Below are positions 53,527-63,971 of a DNA stretch of 64,000 nt, piece after piece. Where the stretch lies: positions 16,372 through 80,371 of the forward strand of contig NZ_LBMU02000009.1 in assembly GCF_001005085.2 (NCBI RefSeq), read 5' to 3'. Every line of letters starts with the position of its first letter. Within the stretch, counting starts at the first letter, position 1. Below the pieces are notes generated by a model. It was given only the letters and a program-made list of their open reading frames with translations. It was not told where the DNA came from and made no database searches. A program made the position numbers and the translations under genes. This stretch comes from Streptomyces humi (lineage in GTDB: Bacteria; Actinomycetota; Actinomycetes; Streptomycetales; Streptomycetaceae).

Positions 53527-55558
53527 GAAATGCCTCCCCTGGCTTGTTCGACTCGTCCGCCCCGCCGGCCTGGCCGGCCTCGGGCGTGCCCTCCTGACGC
53601 CGTGCGCCCTGGGCCGGCCGGGGCACCACGCGCGCGCCGTTGCCGGGCAGCGCGGTCGGGTCGGCGGTCGGAGCCGCGGTGGCCGCCCGCTGCGTCATCG
53701 AAGCGAGCGGGGACTGCTGACCACCGCCGGACTGCACCGGCACGGTCGCCCGCTTGCCCTCGCCGCCGTTCGAACCCGCCTCGGCGAGCCCCCGGTTGCG
53801 CCGGGAGTCCTTGGGTTCCAGGGGTATCGGCGAGCCCCGCAACGGCTCGTCCGCGGTCCTCGGCAAGGTCAGCCGGAACTGCGAACCACCGCCCGGCTCC
53901 CCCCACGCCTGAAGCCAGCCGCCGTGCAGGCGCGCGTCCTCCAGGGCGATCGACAGCCCCAGGCCCGTACCACCGGTGGTACGGGCGCGTGCCGGGTCCG
54001 CCCGCCAGAAGCGGCTGAAGACCCGGGTCGCCTCACCCGGCTTGAGTCCGACGCCGTAGTCGCGCACCGCGACCGCGACGGCGCCTCCGGCCGCCGCCAG
54101 CTTGACGACGACGTCCCGGCCCTCGCCGTGCTCCACGGCGTTGACGACGAGATTGCGCAGCACCCGCTCGACACGGCGCGCGTCCGCCTCGGCCACCACC
54201 GGCTGGAGATCGCCGACCACGCGTATGCGCGTGCCCTTGCGCTCCGCGAGCGGCTCGGCTCCGCTGACCACCCGCCGGACGACCTCCCTGAGGTCTATCG
54301 GCTCGGCCTCCAGCGCCGCCGCGCCCGCGTCGAAGCGGCTGATCTCCAGCAGGTCGGCCAGGAGCGACTCGAACCGGTCCAGCTGGTCGGCGAGGAGTTC
54401 CGCCGACCGCGCGGTGATCGGGTCGAAGTCCTCGCGCGCCTCGTGGATGACGTCGGCCGCCATCCGCACGGTCGTCAGCGGGGTACGAAGCTCGTGCGAG
54501 ACGTCCGACACGAACCGGCGCTGCATCCGCGACAGGTCCTCCAGCTGCTGGATCTTCAGCTGGAGGTTCTGCGCCATCTTGTTGAAGGCCTCGCCGAGCC
54601 GCGCGATGTCGTCCTCGCCGGTGACCTTCATCCGCTCCTGGAGCCGCCCCGCCGACAGCCGCTCGGCGATCCCGGCCGCCATCCGCACGGGTGTGACGAC
54701 CTGCCGCACCACCAGCCAGGCGATGGCCCCGAGCAGGACGACGACGAACAGCCCCGCGGTCGCGAGCGTGCCCTTGACCAGGCTGAGCGACTTCTCCTCC
54801 TGGGTGAGCGGAAAGAGGTAGTACAGCTCGTACGGGTTGTTGCCCGGGTCGTTGACCTGCTTGCCGATGACCAGGGCGGGCTGCGACTCCTTGTCGCTGT
54901 CCGTGTACATGATCCGGGTGTAGCTCTGCGCGGCCGTCATGCTGTCGTTGATCCGCGCGCGCAGGTCGTCGGGCACGCTGGCCGTCGGGTCGACGAACCC
55001 GGAGGCACGGGTGCGCCCGCCGCCGCCGTTGTTGTCGCCCGCGGGCAGCGTCACCACGTCGAAGGCGCCCTGACCGCCGCTGGACAGGGACTCCACGAGG
55101 TCGCTCATCCACGAGGTGAGGTTCTGCGACTGCCGTCCGTCCGACGTGTCAGCGGTGTCGGTGGCGCCGGCCGCGGCCTCGTCGGCCTTCTGCTTGGCCA
55201 CCGCGAAACCGCCGGTGGCCTGGCTCTGCGAGGCCTTCACCTTGGCGTCCAGCAGGCCGTTGCGCACCTGGCCGATGACGACGAAGCCGAGCAGCAGCAC
55301 GACGCCCAGCGACATCAGCAGGGTCGTGACGACGACCTTGAGCTGGATGTTGCGGCGCCACAGCCGCATGACCGGCAGCAGCGGCCTGCGCACCCAGCGC
55401 AGGAAGAGCCGCAGTACCGGGCTGCCCTGCACGCCGCCCTGGAGCAGTCCGCCCTCGAAGAGCAGCCGCAGGCGCGAGCCGGGCCTCTTTCCGCCGACAG
55501 GCCGCTCCGGACGGTCCCCGGACCGGCCGGGGGCCGTGGCGGCACTGTCCCCGGACAT
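53516..55558 (-). CDS. mtrB: Sensor histidine kinase MtrB
   Basis: The 680-aa kinase has helix 1 at residues 75-97 (VVVTTLLMSLGVVLLLGFVV), an external domain of about 170 residues, and helix 2 (TAGLFVVVLLGAIAWLVV). HAMP follows, then an H-box VSHELRTPLTTVRM with the phospho-His, N-box VVNAVEHG, and G-box GTGLGLSIALED. A Pro/Gly/Ser-rich C-terminal tail of about 110 residues follows the ATPase domain. It phosphorylates MtrA in response to envelope or osmotic cues. ATG 55558 is 1 bp after the mtrA stop; GTG 55591 (overlapping mtrA) is an alternative start. Confidence 0.96.
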   Translation of the reverse strand: MSGDSAATAPGRSGDRPERPVGGKRPGSRLRLLFEGGLLQGGVQGSPVLRLFLRWVRRPLLPVMRLWRRNIQLKVVVTTLLMSLGVVLLLGFVVIGQVRNGLLDAKVKASQSQATGGFAVAKQKADEAAAGATDTADTSDGRQSQNLTSWMSDLVESLSSGGQGAFDVVTLPAGDNNGGGGRTRASGFVDPTASVPDDLRARINDSMTAAQSYTRIMYTDSDKESQPALVIGKQVNDPGNNPYELYYLFPLTQEEKSLSLVKGTLATAGLFVVVLLGAIAWLVVRQVVTPVRMAAGIAERLSAGRLQERMKVTGEDDIARLGEAFNKMAQNLQLKIQQLEDLSRMQRRFVSDVSHELRTPLTTVRMAADVIHEAREDFDPITARSAELLADQLDRFESLLADLLEISRFDAGAAALEAEPIDLREVVRRVVSGAEPLAERKGTRIRVVGDLQPVVAEADARRVERVLRNLVVNAVEHGEGRDVVVKLAAAGGAVAVAVRDYGVGLKPGEATRVFSRFWRADPARARTTGGTGLGLSIALEDARLHGGWLQAWGEPGGGSQFRLTLPRTADEPLRGSPIPLEPKDSRRNRGLAEAGSNGGEGKRATVPVQSGGGQQSPLASMTQRAATAAPTADPTALPGNGARVVPRPAQGARRQEGTPEAGQAGGADESNKPGEAFRGR

Positions 55559-55559
55559 G

Positions 55560-56249
55560 TCAGCTGGGTCCGGCCTTGTATCCGACACCACGGACGGTCA
55601 CCACGATCTCCGGCCGCTCCGGGTCCTTCTCGACCTTGGAGCGCAGCCGCTGGACGTGAACGTTGACGAGACGGGTGTCCGCCGCGTGCCGGTAGCCCCA
55701 GACCTGCTCCAGGAGCACCTCGCGTGTGAACACCTGCCATGGCTTGCGGGCGAGCGCGACCAGCAGGTCGAACTCCAGCGGGGTCAGCGCGATCGACTGG
55801 CCGTCCCGCTTCACCGAGTGCCCCGCCACGTCGATGACCAGGTCACCTATGGCGAGCTGCTCCGGTGCCGGCTCCTCCGACCTCCGCAGCCGGGCCCGGA
55901 TCCGGGCCACCAGCTCCTTCGGCTTGAACGGCTTCACTATGTAGTCGTCCGCGCCCGACTCCAGGCCCACGACCACGTCGACGGTGTCGCTCTTCGCCGT
56001 GAGCATCACGATCGGCACCCCGGACTCCGCCCTGATCAGGCGGCACACCTCGATACCGTCCCGGCCGGGCAGCATCAGGTCCAGCAGCACCAGGTCGGGC
56101 TTGGTCTCACGGAAAGCGGCCAGCGCCTTGTCGCCGTCGGCTACGAAAGACGGCTCAAAACCTTCACCACGCAGCACGATGCCGAGCATCTCGGCCAGTG
56201 CGGTGTCGTCGTCGACGACAAGGACTCGTCCCTTCATAAACGACATCAT
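55560..56249 (-). CDS. mtrA: OmpR-family response regulator MtrA
   Basis: The 229-aa regulator has a receiver with VLVVDDDTALAEMLG, phospho-acceptor Asp57 (LVLLDLMLPGRDG) and Lys in YIVKPFKPKEL. The winged helix ends LVNVHVQRLRSKVEKDPERP and VVTVRGVGYKAG. MtrA governs cell-wall turnover, division and development genes in Actinobacteria and binds GTAAC-type repeats. The start is ATG 56249 (MMSFMKGRVLVV); ATG 56246 or 56237 is possible. A perfect GGTGACC-AG-GGTCACC dyad lies 30 bp upstream. It leads the mtrA-mtrB-lpqB unit. Confidence 0.97.
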   Translation of the reverse strand: MMSFMKGRVLVVDDDTALAEMLGIVLRGEGFEPSFVADGDKALAAFRETKPDLVLLDLMLPGRDGIEVCRLIRAESGVPIVMLTAKSDTVDVVVGLESGADDYIVKPFKPKELVARIRARLRRSEEPAPEQLAIGDLVIDVAGHSVKRDGQSIALTPLEFDLLVALARKPWQVFTREVLLEQVWGYRHAADTRLVNVHVQRLRSKVEKDPERPEIVVTVRGVGYKAGPS

Positions 56250-56279
56250 CCCATTCTCATAACGGTGAAGGTTGCGCAG

Positions 56280-56306
56280 GTGACCAGGGTCACCGGCCAG
56301 TGACCA
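56280..56306. promoter_or_regulatory. Dyad and GTGACC repeats upstream of mtrA
   Basis: GGTGACCAGGGTCACC (56280-56295) is a perfect 7-2-7 inverted repeat. A further AGTGACCA follows at 56300-56306, giving direct GTGACCA copies 20 bp apart. It sits 30 bp from the mtrA start, where an operator would act. It is a candidate for autoregulation by MtrA or another regulator; no binding rule I know fits exactly. Confidence 0.5.
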
Positions 56307-56406
56307 TAGTCGCTGGAGACGGTCACTGTCTGCCCCGTGCCTACGCTGCGTCGCGAAGGGCCGGGACGGGGCGGCGTCGGCCGCGGTGCGCGAGGGGCGG
56401 GGAACG

Positions 56407-56946
56407 ATGGGGCAATCGCAGGTGGCGGCCGGACCGCCGGAGCGCGTCCGGTACCGGTTGACGCGCCCTCAACGTCTGCTGTCCACGTTCCCGATCATCA
56501 TCGCCGCCTTCTTCCAGGTCCTGCTCTGGCTGGACGGAGGGCCGTTCCAGCCCGTCCCGTTCACGCTGCTCCTGTGGGGTGTCCTGGTGCTCCTGGCGCT
56601 GGCCACCACCCGGACCCTCGGCGTCACGCTCACGCCGTCGGCGGCCGTCGCGCACAACTTCCGCCGCAGGACGATCCCCTGGTCGAACGTCCAGGCCGTC
56701 CAGGTCGAGACCCTCCTCGGCAGCCGGACCGTCGTGATCTACGAGGCGGGCGGCCGCGCCACCCGCCTGCGGGCACCGGTCACCGGGTTCCTGAACTGGG
56801 ACCGGGGCTTCGAGGAGAAGTTCCACACCATCGGCAGATGGTGGCTGGACCACCGTGGCCCGGACTGGACCCCCGTCCCGCCACCGGCGGCCTGGTGGCG
56901 CGGCCCGCTGCCCCCGGACGGGAACCCCTACGCCCCGCCCGCCTAG
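56407..56946 (+). CDS. PH-domain membrane protein (bPH type)
   Basis: In this 179-aa protein two helices (LLSTFPIIIAAFFQVLLWL, FTLLLWGVLVLLALATTR) are followed by a short beta-rich domain (LGVTLTPSAAVAHNFRRRTI, PWSNVQAVQVETLLGSRTVV, IYEAGGRATRLRAPVTG), the bacterial PH layout. It ends in a Pro/Trp-rich tail. The function is not established. ATG 56407 has GGGGAACG upstream. GTG 56386 would add seven residues. It is divergent from mtrA and convergent with mtnA, whose stop codon sits in the same terminator palindrome. Confidence 0.82.
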   Translation: MGQSQVAAGPPERVRYRLTRPQRLLSTFPIIIAAFFQVLLWLDGGPFQPVPFTLLLWGVLVLLALATTRTLGVTLTPSAAVAHNFRRRTIPWSNVQAVQVETLLGSRTVVIYEAGGRATRLRAPVTGFLNWDRGFEEKFHTIGRWWLDHRGPDWTPVPPPAAWWRGPLPPDGNPYAPPA

Positions 56947-56968
56947 CCGGGACGGCGGCCCCGGCTAG
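56943..56968. terminator. Bidirectional terminator containing both stop codons
   Basis: CTAGCCGGG and CCCGGCTAG form a perfect 9-bp stem around ACGGCGGC. The TAG stops of the PH-domain gene (56944-56946) and mtnA (complement of 56965-56967) lie symmetrically inside the two arms, so one palindrome ends both convergent genes. Confidence 0.75.
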
Positions 56969-58104
56969 CTCGCCACCTGACGCGAGCCGGCACCCAGTCC
57001 GGCAAGGGCCTCGGCCGTCACGGGCGAGACGACGCCCTCCTCGGTGACGATCGCCGTCACCAGCTCCGGCGGCGTCACGTCGAACGCCGGGTTGTACGCC
57101 TGGGTCCCCAAGGGAGCCACCGGAAGACCGCCTCCCGCTCCCGTCACCGGCGCCTGCGGCGCTGTGATCTCGGTCACCTCGTATCCGGGGCGCTGTTCGA
57201 CCTCGATGGCCGCCCCGTCCGGTGTCTCCGGATCGATCGTCGTCACCGGCGCCACCACGATGAACGGCACATGGTGGTACCGCGCGAGCACCGCGAGCGG
57301 ATAACTCCCCACCTTGTTCGCCACCGAGCCGTCGGCCGCGATCCGGTCCGCCCCGACCAGCACCGCGTCCACCTCCCCCGCCGCGAACAGCGAACCGGCC
57401 GCGTTGTCGGTGAGCAGGGTGTACGCCATACCGCTGCGCGCCGCCTCGTACGCCGTCAGCCGAGCACCCTGGAGCAGCGGACGCGTCTCGTCCACCCACA
57501 GCCGCCGCAGCCGACCCGCGCGATGCGCCTGAAGGGCCACCGCGAACGCCGTGCCCTCCCCGCCCGACACCAGCGCACCGGTGTTGCAGTGGGTCAGGAT
57601 CCGGTGCCCGCCGCCCGGCAGCAGCTCGTCGAGCAGCGCCAGTCCGTGCCCGGCCATCCGGGCGCTGGCCTCGGCATCCTCCCGGTGCAGCGCCCGCGCC
57701 GCGGCCAGCGCCGCGGTCGCCGCCGCCCCGATGTCGCCGCCCCCGGCCATCGCGGACCGGTACGCCGACGCGGCCCTGCGCACCCCCACCGACAGATTCA
57801 CGGCGGTCGGCCGGGCACCCTCCAGCGCCGCCGCGGCCTCGTCCACGTCGAAGCCCCGCGCCGCGGCGAGCGCGACACCGTACGCCCCCGCGATGCCGAG
57901 CAGCGGAGCCCCGCGCACCGAGAGCGAACGGATCGCCTCCACCAGCGCCGGAGCGTCCGTGCACACCAGCTCGACCTCCTCCGCGGGCAGTCTGGTCTGG
58001 TCGAGAAGGACCACCACAGGCCCCTCGGGCGGCTCCTCCCATCGGATCGCGGGTATTCCCGTCGGCCGCTTGTCCTCGCCGGTTTGCGCGTACTGATCAG
58101 CCAT
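56965..58104 (-). CDS. mtnA: Methylthioribose-1-phosphate isomerase
   Basis: The 379-aa enzyme isomerises 5-methylthioribose-1-phosphate to methylthioribulose-1-phosphate in the methionine salvage pathway. Catalytic Cys173 is in ILTHCNTGAL and Asp253 in VLVGADRIAADGSVANKVGS; LSVRGAPLLGIAGAYG is the conserved N-terminal block. These distinguish it from eIF2B subunits of the same fold. ATG 58104 (MADQYAQTGEDKRPTGIPAI) was selected; upstream codons look non-coding. An insertion at about 310-335 (EITAPQAPVTGAGGGLPVAP) lengthens the protein slightly. It diverges from the following five-gene operon, and no other methionine-salvage gene is in the window. Confidence 0.93.
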   Translation of the reverse strand: MADQYAQTGEDKRPTGIPAIRWEEPPEGPVVVLLDQTRLPAEEVELVCTDAPALVEAIRSLSVRGAPLLGIAGAYGVALAAARGFDVDEAAAALEGARPTAVNLSVGVRRAASAYRSAMAGGGDIGAAATAALAAARALHREDAEASARMAGHGLALLDELLPGGGHRILTHCNTGALVSGGEGTAFAVALQAHRAGRLRRLWVDETRPLLQGARLTAYEAARSGMAYTLLTDNAAGSLFAAGEVDAVLVGADRIAADGSVANKVGSYPLAVLARYHHVPFIVVAPVTTIDPETPDGAAIEVEQRPGYEVTEITAPQAPVTGAGGGLPVAPLGTQAYNPAFDVTPPELVTAIVTEEGVVSPVTAEALAGLGAGSRQVAS

Positions 58105-58244
58105 GCGGTCAGTCTTCCCCGTATCCGGCGGACAATTGGAGGTGCGCAGCCTCCACCGCGGCAGGTCACTGGGCGACCGCCCCATGGCACGATGGCAGCC
58201 AACCTGCCACCGCGACCGCGGACGGGCACCGTGAAGGAGCTTCG

Positions 58245-59624
58245 ATGAACGACACTCCGGGCTGGGCCTCGCCCGGATCCGCCCCGTCCGACGGGCGGGA
58301 ACCCGGCGCGTCCGCCCCTGCCGAACAGCCCGCCGACCAGCCGGTCACGGACCCGCAGGGCTCCGGCTCGAAGTGGTCCAAGGAACAGCCGCCGCCCGGC
58401 CAGTGGTCCGCGCCCGCCGGCGCCCCGGCACCAGGCCAGGCACCGCCGCCCCCACCCCCGGGCCCCGGCTGGGGCGGCCGGCCCCCCGGCGGCGGCTACG
58501 GAGGCCCCTCCGGACCCGGCGGCCCCGGAGGTCACGGCGGCGGCCCCGGAGGATACGGCGGCCCCGGGGGATACGGCCCGCCCGGCGGCTACGGCGCCTG
58601 GGGCGGCGGCTGGGGCGGCCCTCCGCCCGCCGCCAAGCCCGGCGTGATCCCGCTCCGCCCGCTCGGTGTCGGCGAGATCCTCGACGGCGCCGTCTCCACC
58701 ATGCGCACCTACTGGCGGACGGTCCTCGGCATCTCGCTGACGGTCGCCGTCGTCACCGAGGTCGCGGTGATCCTCCTGCAAGGCCTCGTCCTGAACGACA
58801 CGGAGACCACCGACGCCCTCAACGACCCGAACGCCTCGCTCAGCGAAGTGGGCCACGCCGCGGGCGGCATCCTCGTCAGCTCCGGCGCCGTTCTGCTGAT
58901 CACCCTGGTCGGCACCATCATCGCGACGGCCCTGCTCACGACCGTCACCAGCCGCGCCGTGCTCGGCCGGTCCGTGACCATCGGCGAGGCCTGGCGCGAC
59001 GCCCGCCCGCAGGTCCCCAGACTGTTCGGGCTCATCGTCCTGATGGGACTCATCGCGGTCGGCGTCCTGCTCGTCGGCGCACTGCCCGGCATCGTCGTCG
59101 CCATCGCGGGCGGCCCCGACGGAGCCATCGCCGGACTGCTCGGACTCGGCATCCTCGCCGGTGTCGTCGTCGCCGCGTGGCTGATGATCCGCTTCTCGCT
59201 GGCCTCGCCCGCCCTCATGCTGGAGAAGCAGGGCATCACCAAGTCGCTCGGCCGCTCCGCCAAGCTCGTCCGCGGCTCCTGGTGGCGGGTCTTCGGCATC
59301 CAGTTCCTGGCCGGCATCATCGCCAACATCGTCTCGTCGCTCACCGTCATCCCCTTCACCCTGCTGGCGGCCGTCCTCAGCGGCGGCGGGTTCTCCGGCT
59401 TCCTCGAGAGCGGCAGCGACAACCCCGGCTGGACGTTCCTCGTCATCAGCGGCATCGGCTCGGTGATCGGCTCCATGCTCACCTTCCCGATCAACGCCGG
59501 TGTCACCGTGCTCCTCTACATCGACCAGCGCATCCGCCGCGAGGCCCTCGACCTCGAACTGGCCCGCGCCGCCGGCGTCGAGAACCACGGCACCGCCACC
59601 CCCGGCGCCGTCCCCGGGAGCTGA
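58245..59624 (+). CDS. Glycerophosphoryl diester phosphodiesterase membrane-domain protein
   Basis: Residues 1-130 of this 459-aa protein are a Pro/Gly-rich cytoplasmic tail with GGPGGYGGPGGYGPPGG repeats. The rest has six helices with RPLGVGEILDGAVSTMRTYW, SRAVLGRSVTIGEAWRDARP, RFSLASPALMLEKQGITKSL and RGSWWRVFGIQFLAGI, the pattern of the GPDPase membrane domain. It lacks the catalytic phosphodiesterase domain, so an enzymatic role is not supported. ATG 58245 has AAGGAG. It is the first gene of a compact operon, 4 bp from the DUF4129 gene. Confidence 0.85.
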   Translation: MNDTPGWASPGSAPSDGREPGASAPAEQPADQPVTDPQGSGSKWSKEQPPPGQWSAPAGAPAPGQAPPPPPPGPGWGGRPPGGGYGGPSGPGGPGGHGGGPGGYGGPGGYGPPGGYGAWGGGWGGPPPAAKPGVIPLRPLGVGEILDGAVSTMRTYWRTVLGISLTVAVVTEVAVILLQGLVLNDTETTDALNDPNASLSEVGHAAGGILVSSGAVLLITLVGTIIATALLTTVTSRAVLGRSVTIGEAWRDARPQVPRLFGLIVLMGLIAVGVLLVGALPGIVVAIAGGPDGAIAGLLGLGILAGVVVAAWLMIRFSLASPALMLEKQGITKSLGRSAKLVRGSWWRVFGIQFLAGIIANIVSSLTVIPFTLLAAVLSGGGFSGFLESGSDNPGWTFLVISGIGSVIGSMLTFPINAGVTVLLYIDQRIRREALDLELARAAGVENHGTATPGAVPGS

Positions 59625-59628
59625 TGCG

Positions 59629-60420
59629 GTGAGCCGGACGGGGGGAGTCCTCACAGCGGTGCCCGCGGCCCTGCCACGCGCCGCCGACGAGGCCGTGAGG
59701 GGCCTGCTGCGGGCCCGGCAAGCAGTCTTGCCGGCCGGCTCGGGCGACGAGCCGCCCGTGACCATCCCGCGCGACCCCGCGCGAGAGGCGGCACGGCACG
59801 AGCTGTCCAAACGGATGTACCACGAGAACGACCCCGGGCTGCTCCAGCGCGCCCTGAACACGGTCTTCGACTGGATCGACCGCCTGCTCTCCGCCGCCGC
59901 GTCCGCGACGCCGGGAGGCACGCTGGGCCTGGTCGTCGTGGTCGTGGCCGTCGTCGCCGTCCTGGGCGCCCTGTGGTGGCGCCTGGGCACCCCGCGCCAC
60001 CAGCCCGCCTCCACCGCGGCCCTGTTCGACAACCGCCCGCGCAGCGCCGCCGAACACCGCGCGGCAGCCGAGGCCCACGCCGCCCAGGGCCACTGGAACC
60101 AGGCCCTCCAGGAACGCATGCGCGCCGTCGTACGCGCCCTGGAGGAACGCGCCCTGCTCGACGTCCGCCCGGGCCGCACCGCCGACGAGGCCGCCGCGGA
60201 AGCGGGCCGCGCCCTGCCCGCCCACACGGACCGGCTGCGCACCGCCGCCCGCGAGTTCGACGACGTGACGTACGGCGGCCGCCGGGCGACCCAGGCCTCG
60301 TACGACCGCATCGCCGAACTCGACCGCGACCTGGACCGCACCAGGCCGGTACTCACCGACAGCACCCACCACACGGCCCCCAGCACGGCCCACGACGCCC
60401 GCCGGGGAGACGCCGAATGA
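59629..60420 (+). CDS. DUF4129-domain membrane protein
   Basis: The 263-aa protein has an N-terminal region (RDPAREAARHELSKRMYHEN) and one strong helix (LGLVVVVVAVVAVLGALWW, about 103-121). A cytoplasmic C-terminal domain follows with AHAAQGHWNQALQERMRAVV, RALEERALLDVRPGRTADEA and FDDVTYGGRRATQASYDRIA, the DUF4129 signature. Such proteins occur with MoxR and DUF58 genes in many Actinobacteria; the activity is unknown. GTG 59629 starts just after the upstream gene's stop. Its stop overlaps the next start (ATGA). Confidence 0.85.
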   Translation: MSRTGGVLTAVPAALPRAADEAVRGLLRARQAVLPAGSGDEPPVTIPRDPAREAARHELSKRMYHENDPGLLQRALNTVFDWIDRLLSAAASATPGGTLGLVVVVVAVVAVLGALWWRLGTPRHQPASTAALFDNRPRSAAEHRAAAEAHAAQGHWNQALQERMRAVVRALEERALLDVRPGRTADEAAAEAGRALPAHTDRLRTAAREFDDVTYGGRRATQASYDRIAELDRDLDRTRPVLTDSTHHTAPSTAHDARRGDAE

Positions 60421-61612
60421 CCACCGGTGTGGCGCCTGCCCCGACCACCTCCACCGCGCCCGGCGGCCGCCAGGTGTGGACCCGCACCCGAGGCGTCGTC
60501 CTCGCCGTGGTGCTCCTCCTCGCCGGTGCCGTCGCCATCGCCGTCATCCGATCCGACACCAGGCACGGCTACCTCGACCCGCGCTCCGCGGACCCCGCCG
60601 GCAGCCGCGCCGTCGCCGAACTCCTCGCCGACCGCGGTGTGTCCACCCGCGTGGTGACCACCCTCACCGAAGCCCGTGCGGCGGCCGGCCGCGACACCAC
60701 CCTGCTCGTCGCCGCGCCCGACCTGCTCACCCCACGCCAGCAGACCAGGCTGCGGGCGGCGACCGCCGGATCGGGCGGCCGTACCCTCCTGGTCGCCGCG
60801 GGCAGTGCGTCCGTCGAACGGCTCGCCCCCGGCATCACGGCCGACCCCGCCACCAGCTCCAGGTCCACGCTCGACCCGCACTGCGGCCTGCCCGAGGCCC
60901 GCCGCGCGGGCAGCGCCGACACCGGCGGCATCCGCTACACCACCACCCACCTCGACGCCGATTCCTGCTACCCCAGCCAGCGCCTGGCCACGCTGGTCCG
61001 CGTCCCCGCCGCCTCCGGAGGCGGCGACACCGTCGTCCTCGGCGCGCCCGACATCCTGCTCAACGACCGCCTCGACGAGCAGGGCAACGCCTCGCTCGCC
61101 CTCCAACTCCTCGGCTCCCGCCCCCATCTGGTCTGGTACCTCCCCTCGCTCTCCGACTCCTCGGCCACCGGCGCTGACGACCGGAAGAGCCTGTTCGACC
61201 TGCTCCCCTCCGGCTGGCTCTGGGGCACACTCCAGCTCTTCATCGCCGCGGTCATCGCCGCCTTCTGGCGGGCACGCCGGCTCGGCCCCCTCGTGCCCGA
61301 GAAGCTGCCCGTGGCGATCCGCGCCTCCGAGACCGTCGAAGGCCGCGCCCGCCTCTACCGCAAGGCCGACGCCCGCGACCGCGCGGCCGCCGCTCTCCGC
61401 TCCACCGCCCGCAACCGCCTCGCCCCCCTCGTAGGCGTCCCCGTCTCCCAGGCCCACTCGCCCGAGGCCCTGCTCCCCGCCCTCTCCGCCCACCTGCACG
61501 GCGACGGACAGGCCCTGCACCCGCTGCTCTTCGGACCGCCGCCCGGCGACGACACGGCCCTCATCGCCCTCACCGACCAGCTCGACGCCCTCGAAAGAGA
61601 GGTACGCCGTCC

Positions 61613-61616
<4 letters not shown>
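60417..61616 (+). CDS. DUF4350-domain membrane protein
   Basis: In this 399-aa protein helix 1 is near residues 27-45 (VVLAVVLLLAGAVAIAVI). An external DUF4350/GATase1-like domain covers residues 50-265 (YLDPRSADPAGSRAVAELLA, DRGVSTRVV, TLLVAAPDLLTPRQ, VVLGAPDILLNDRLDEQGNA). Helix 2 is LFIAAVIAAFWRARRLGP, and a cytoplasmic tail follows with AVAIRASETVEGRARLYRKA-like sequence. It is typical of MoxR-DUF58 operons, where it may be a membrane adaptor; that is inference. It overlaps both neighbours by 4 bp. Confidence 0.85.
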
Positions 61617-62604
<988 letters not shown>

Positions 62605-62605
<1 letters not shown>

Positions 62606-63915
62606 TGCCCCTCACCGGACGGGCCGCCCTCCTCGCGGCCATCGGATCGATCCCCCTCGGCCTGTGGGGACCGAGCTGGACCGGCGTCCTCGCGGTCGAC
62701 GGCACGCTGGCCCTCGCCTGCGCCTGCGACTTCGCCCTGGCGGCTCCGGTACGACGGCTCGTGCTCAGCCGCTCCGGTGACACCTCCACCCGCCTGGGCG
62801 AGACGGCGGACGTCACACTGACGGTGACGAACCCTTCCGGGCGCCCGCTCCGGGCCCGCCTGCGGGACGGCTGGCCGCCCAGCAGCTGGCGGCCCGGTAC
62901 GGAGGTCGAGGCCTCGCGCCACCGCCTGACCGTCCCTCCGGGCGAACGCCGACGCGTCACCACCCGCCTGACGCCCACCCGCCGCGGTGACCGTCAGGCG
63001 GACCGGGTCACGATCCGCTCCTACGGTCCGCTCGGCCTGTTCTCCCGCCAGGGCGGGCACAAAGTGCCCTGGTCCGTACGGGTTCTGCCCCCGTTCACCA
63101 GCCGCAAGCACCTCCCGTCGAAACTCGCACGATTGCGTGAACTCGACGGCCGCACCAGCGTCCTGACCCGAGGCGAGGGCACGGAGTTCGACAGTCTGCG
63201 CGAGTACGTCCCCGGTGACGACACCCGGTCCATCGACTGGCGGGCCACGGCACGGCAGTCGGCGGTGGCCGTACGCACCTGGCGTCCTGAACGCGACCGG
63301 CACATCCTGCTGGTCCTCGACACCGGACGCACCTCAGCCGGCCGGGTCGGCGACGCCCCGCGTCTGGACGCCTCCATGGACGCGGCACTCCTCCTGGCCG
63401 CTCTCGCCTCACGTGCGGGCGACCGGGTGGACCTGCTCGCCTACGGCCGTCGCGTCCGCGCTCTCGTCCAGGGCCGCGCGGCAGGCGATGTGCTTCCCTC
63501 TCTGGTCAACGCGATGGCGACACTGGAACCGGAGCTCGTCGAGATGGATGCCCGGGGTCTCGCCGCCACGGCGCTCCGTACGGCACCCCGACGCTCGCTC
63601 ATCGTGCTGCTGACCACGCTCGACACCGCCCCGGTCGAGGAAGGCCTGCTTCCGGTGCTCCCCCAGCTGACGCAGCGCCACACGGTTCTGCTCGCTTCCG
63701 TGGCCGACCCGCACATCGCCCGGATGGCGACGGCCCGCGGGGACGCGGACGCGGTGTACGAGGCAGCGGCGGCCGCACAGGCGCAGGACGAACGGCACCG
63801 GACCGCGGAACAGCTCCGCCGGCGCGGGGTGACCGTCGTGGACGCAACACCCGATGACCTCGCTCCCGCACTGGCGGACGCGTACCTGGCTCTGAAGGCG
63901 GCGGGCCGGCTCTGA
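62605..63915 (+). CDS. DUF58-domain protein (VWA-like)
   Basis: The 436-aa protein has two N-terminal helices (LLAAIGSIPLGLWGPSW, VLAVDGTLALACACDFALAA), a beta-sandwich region (residues 60-170), and the DUF58 hallmark GEGTEFDSLREYVPGDDTRS / IDWRATARQ. A VWA-like half follows (HILLVLDTGRTSAGRV, SLIVLLTTLDTA). A MIDAS-like DTGRTS is degenerate compared with DxSxS. It is the presumed client or partner of the MoxR protein. ATG 62605 shares one base with the MoxR stop. A terminator follows 9 bp after its stop. Confidence 0.92.
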
Positions 63916-63924
63916 ATTTCCCGT

Positions 63925-63950
63925 CGGCAGGCCCGTCATCGGGCCTGCCG
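63925..63950 (+). terminator. Terminator of the MoxR-DUF58 operon
   Basis: A perfect 11-bp stem, CGGCAGGCCCG with CGGGCCTGCCG, has a TCAT loop. It is 9 bp after the DUF58 stop and is followed by GTAGTTTC. Confidence 0.85.
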
Positions 63951-63971
63951 GTAGTTTCACAGGCCCATGAA

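Noticed and set aside
57798..61520. 1240-codon minus-strand frame across mtnA and the MoxR operon
   Set aside because: It crosses several real genes on the opposite strand and the intergenic region, and its sequence is low-complexity Gly/Ala/Asp/Glu.
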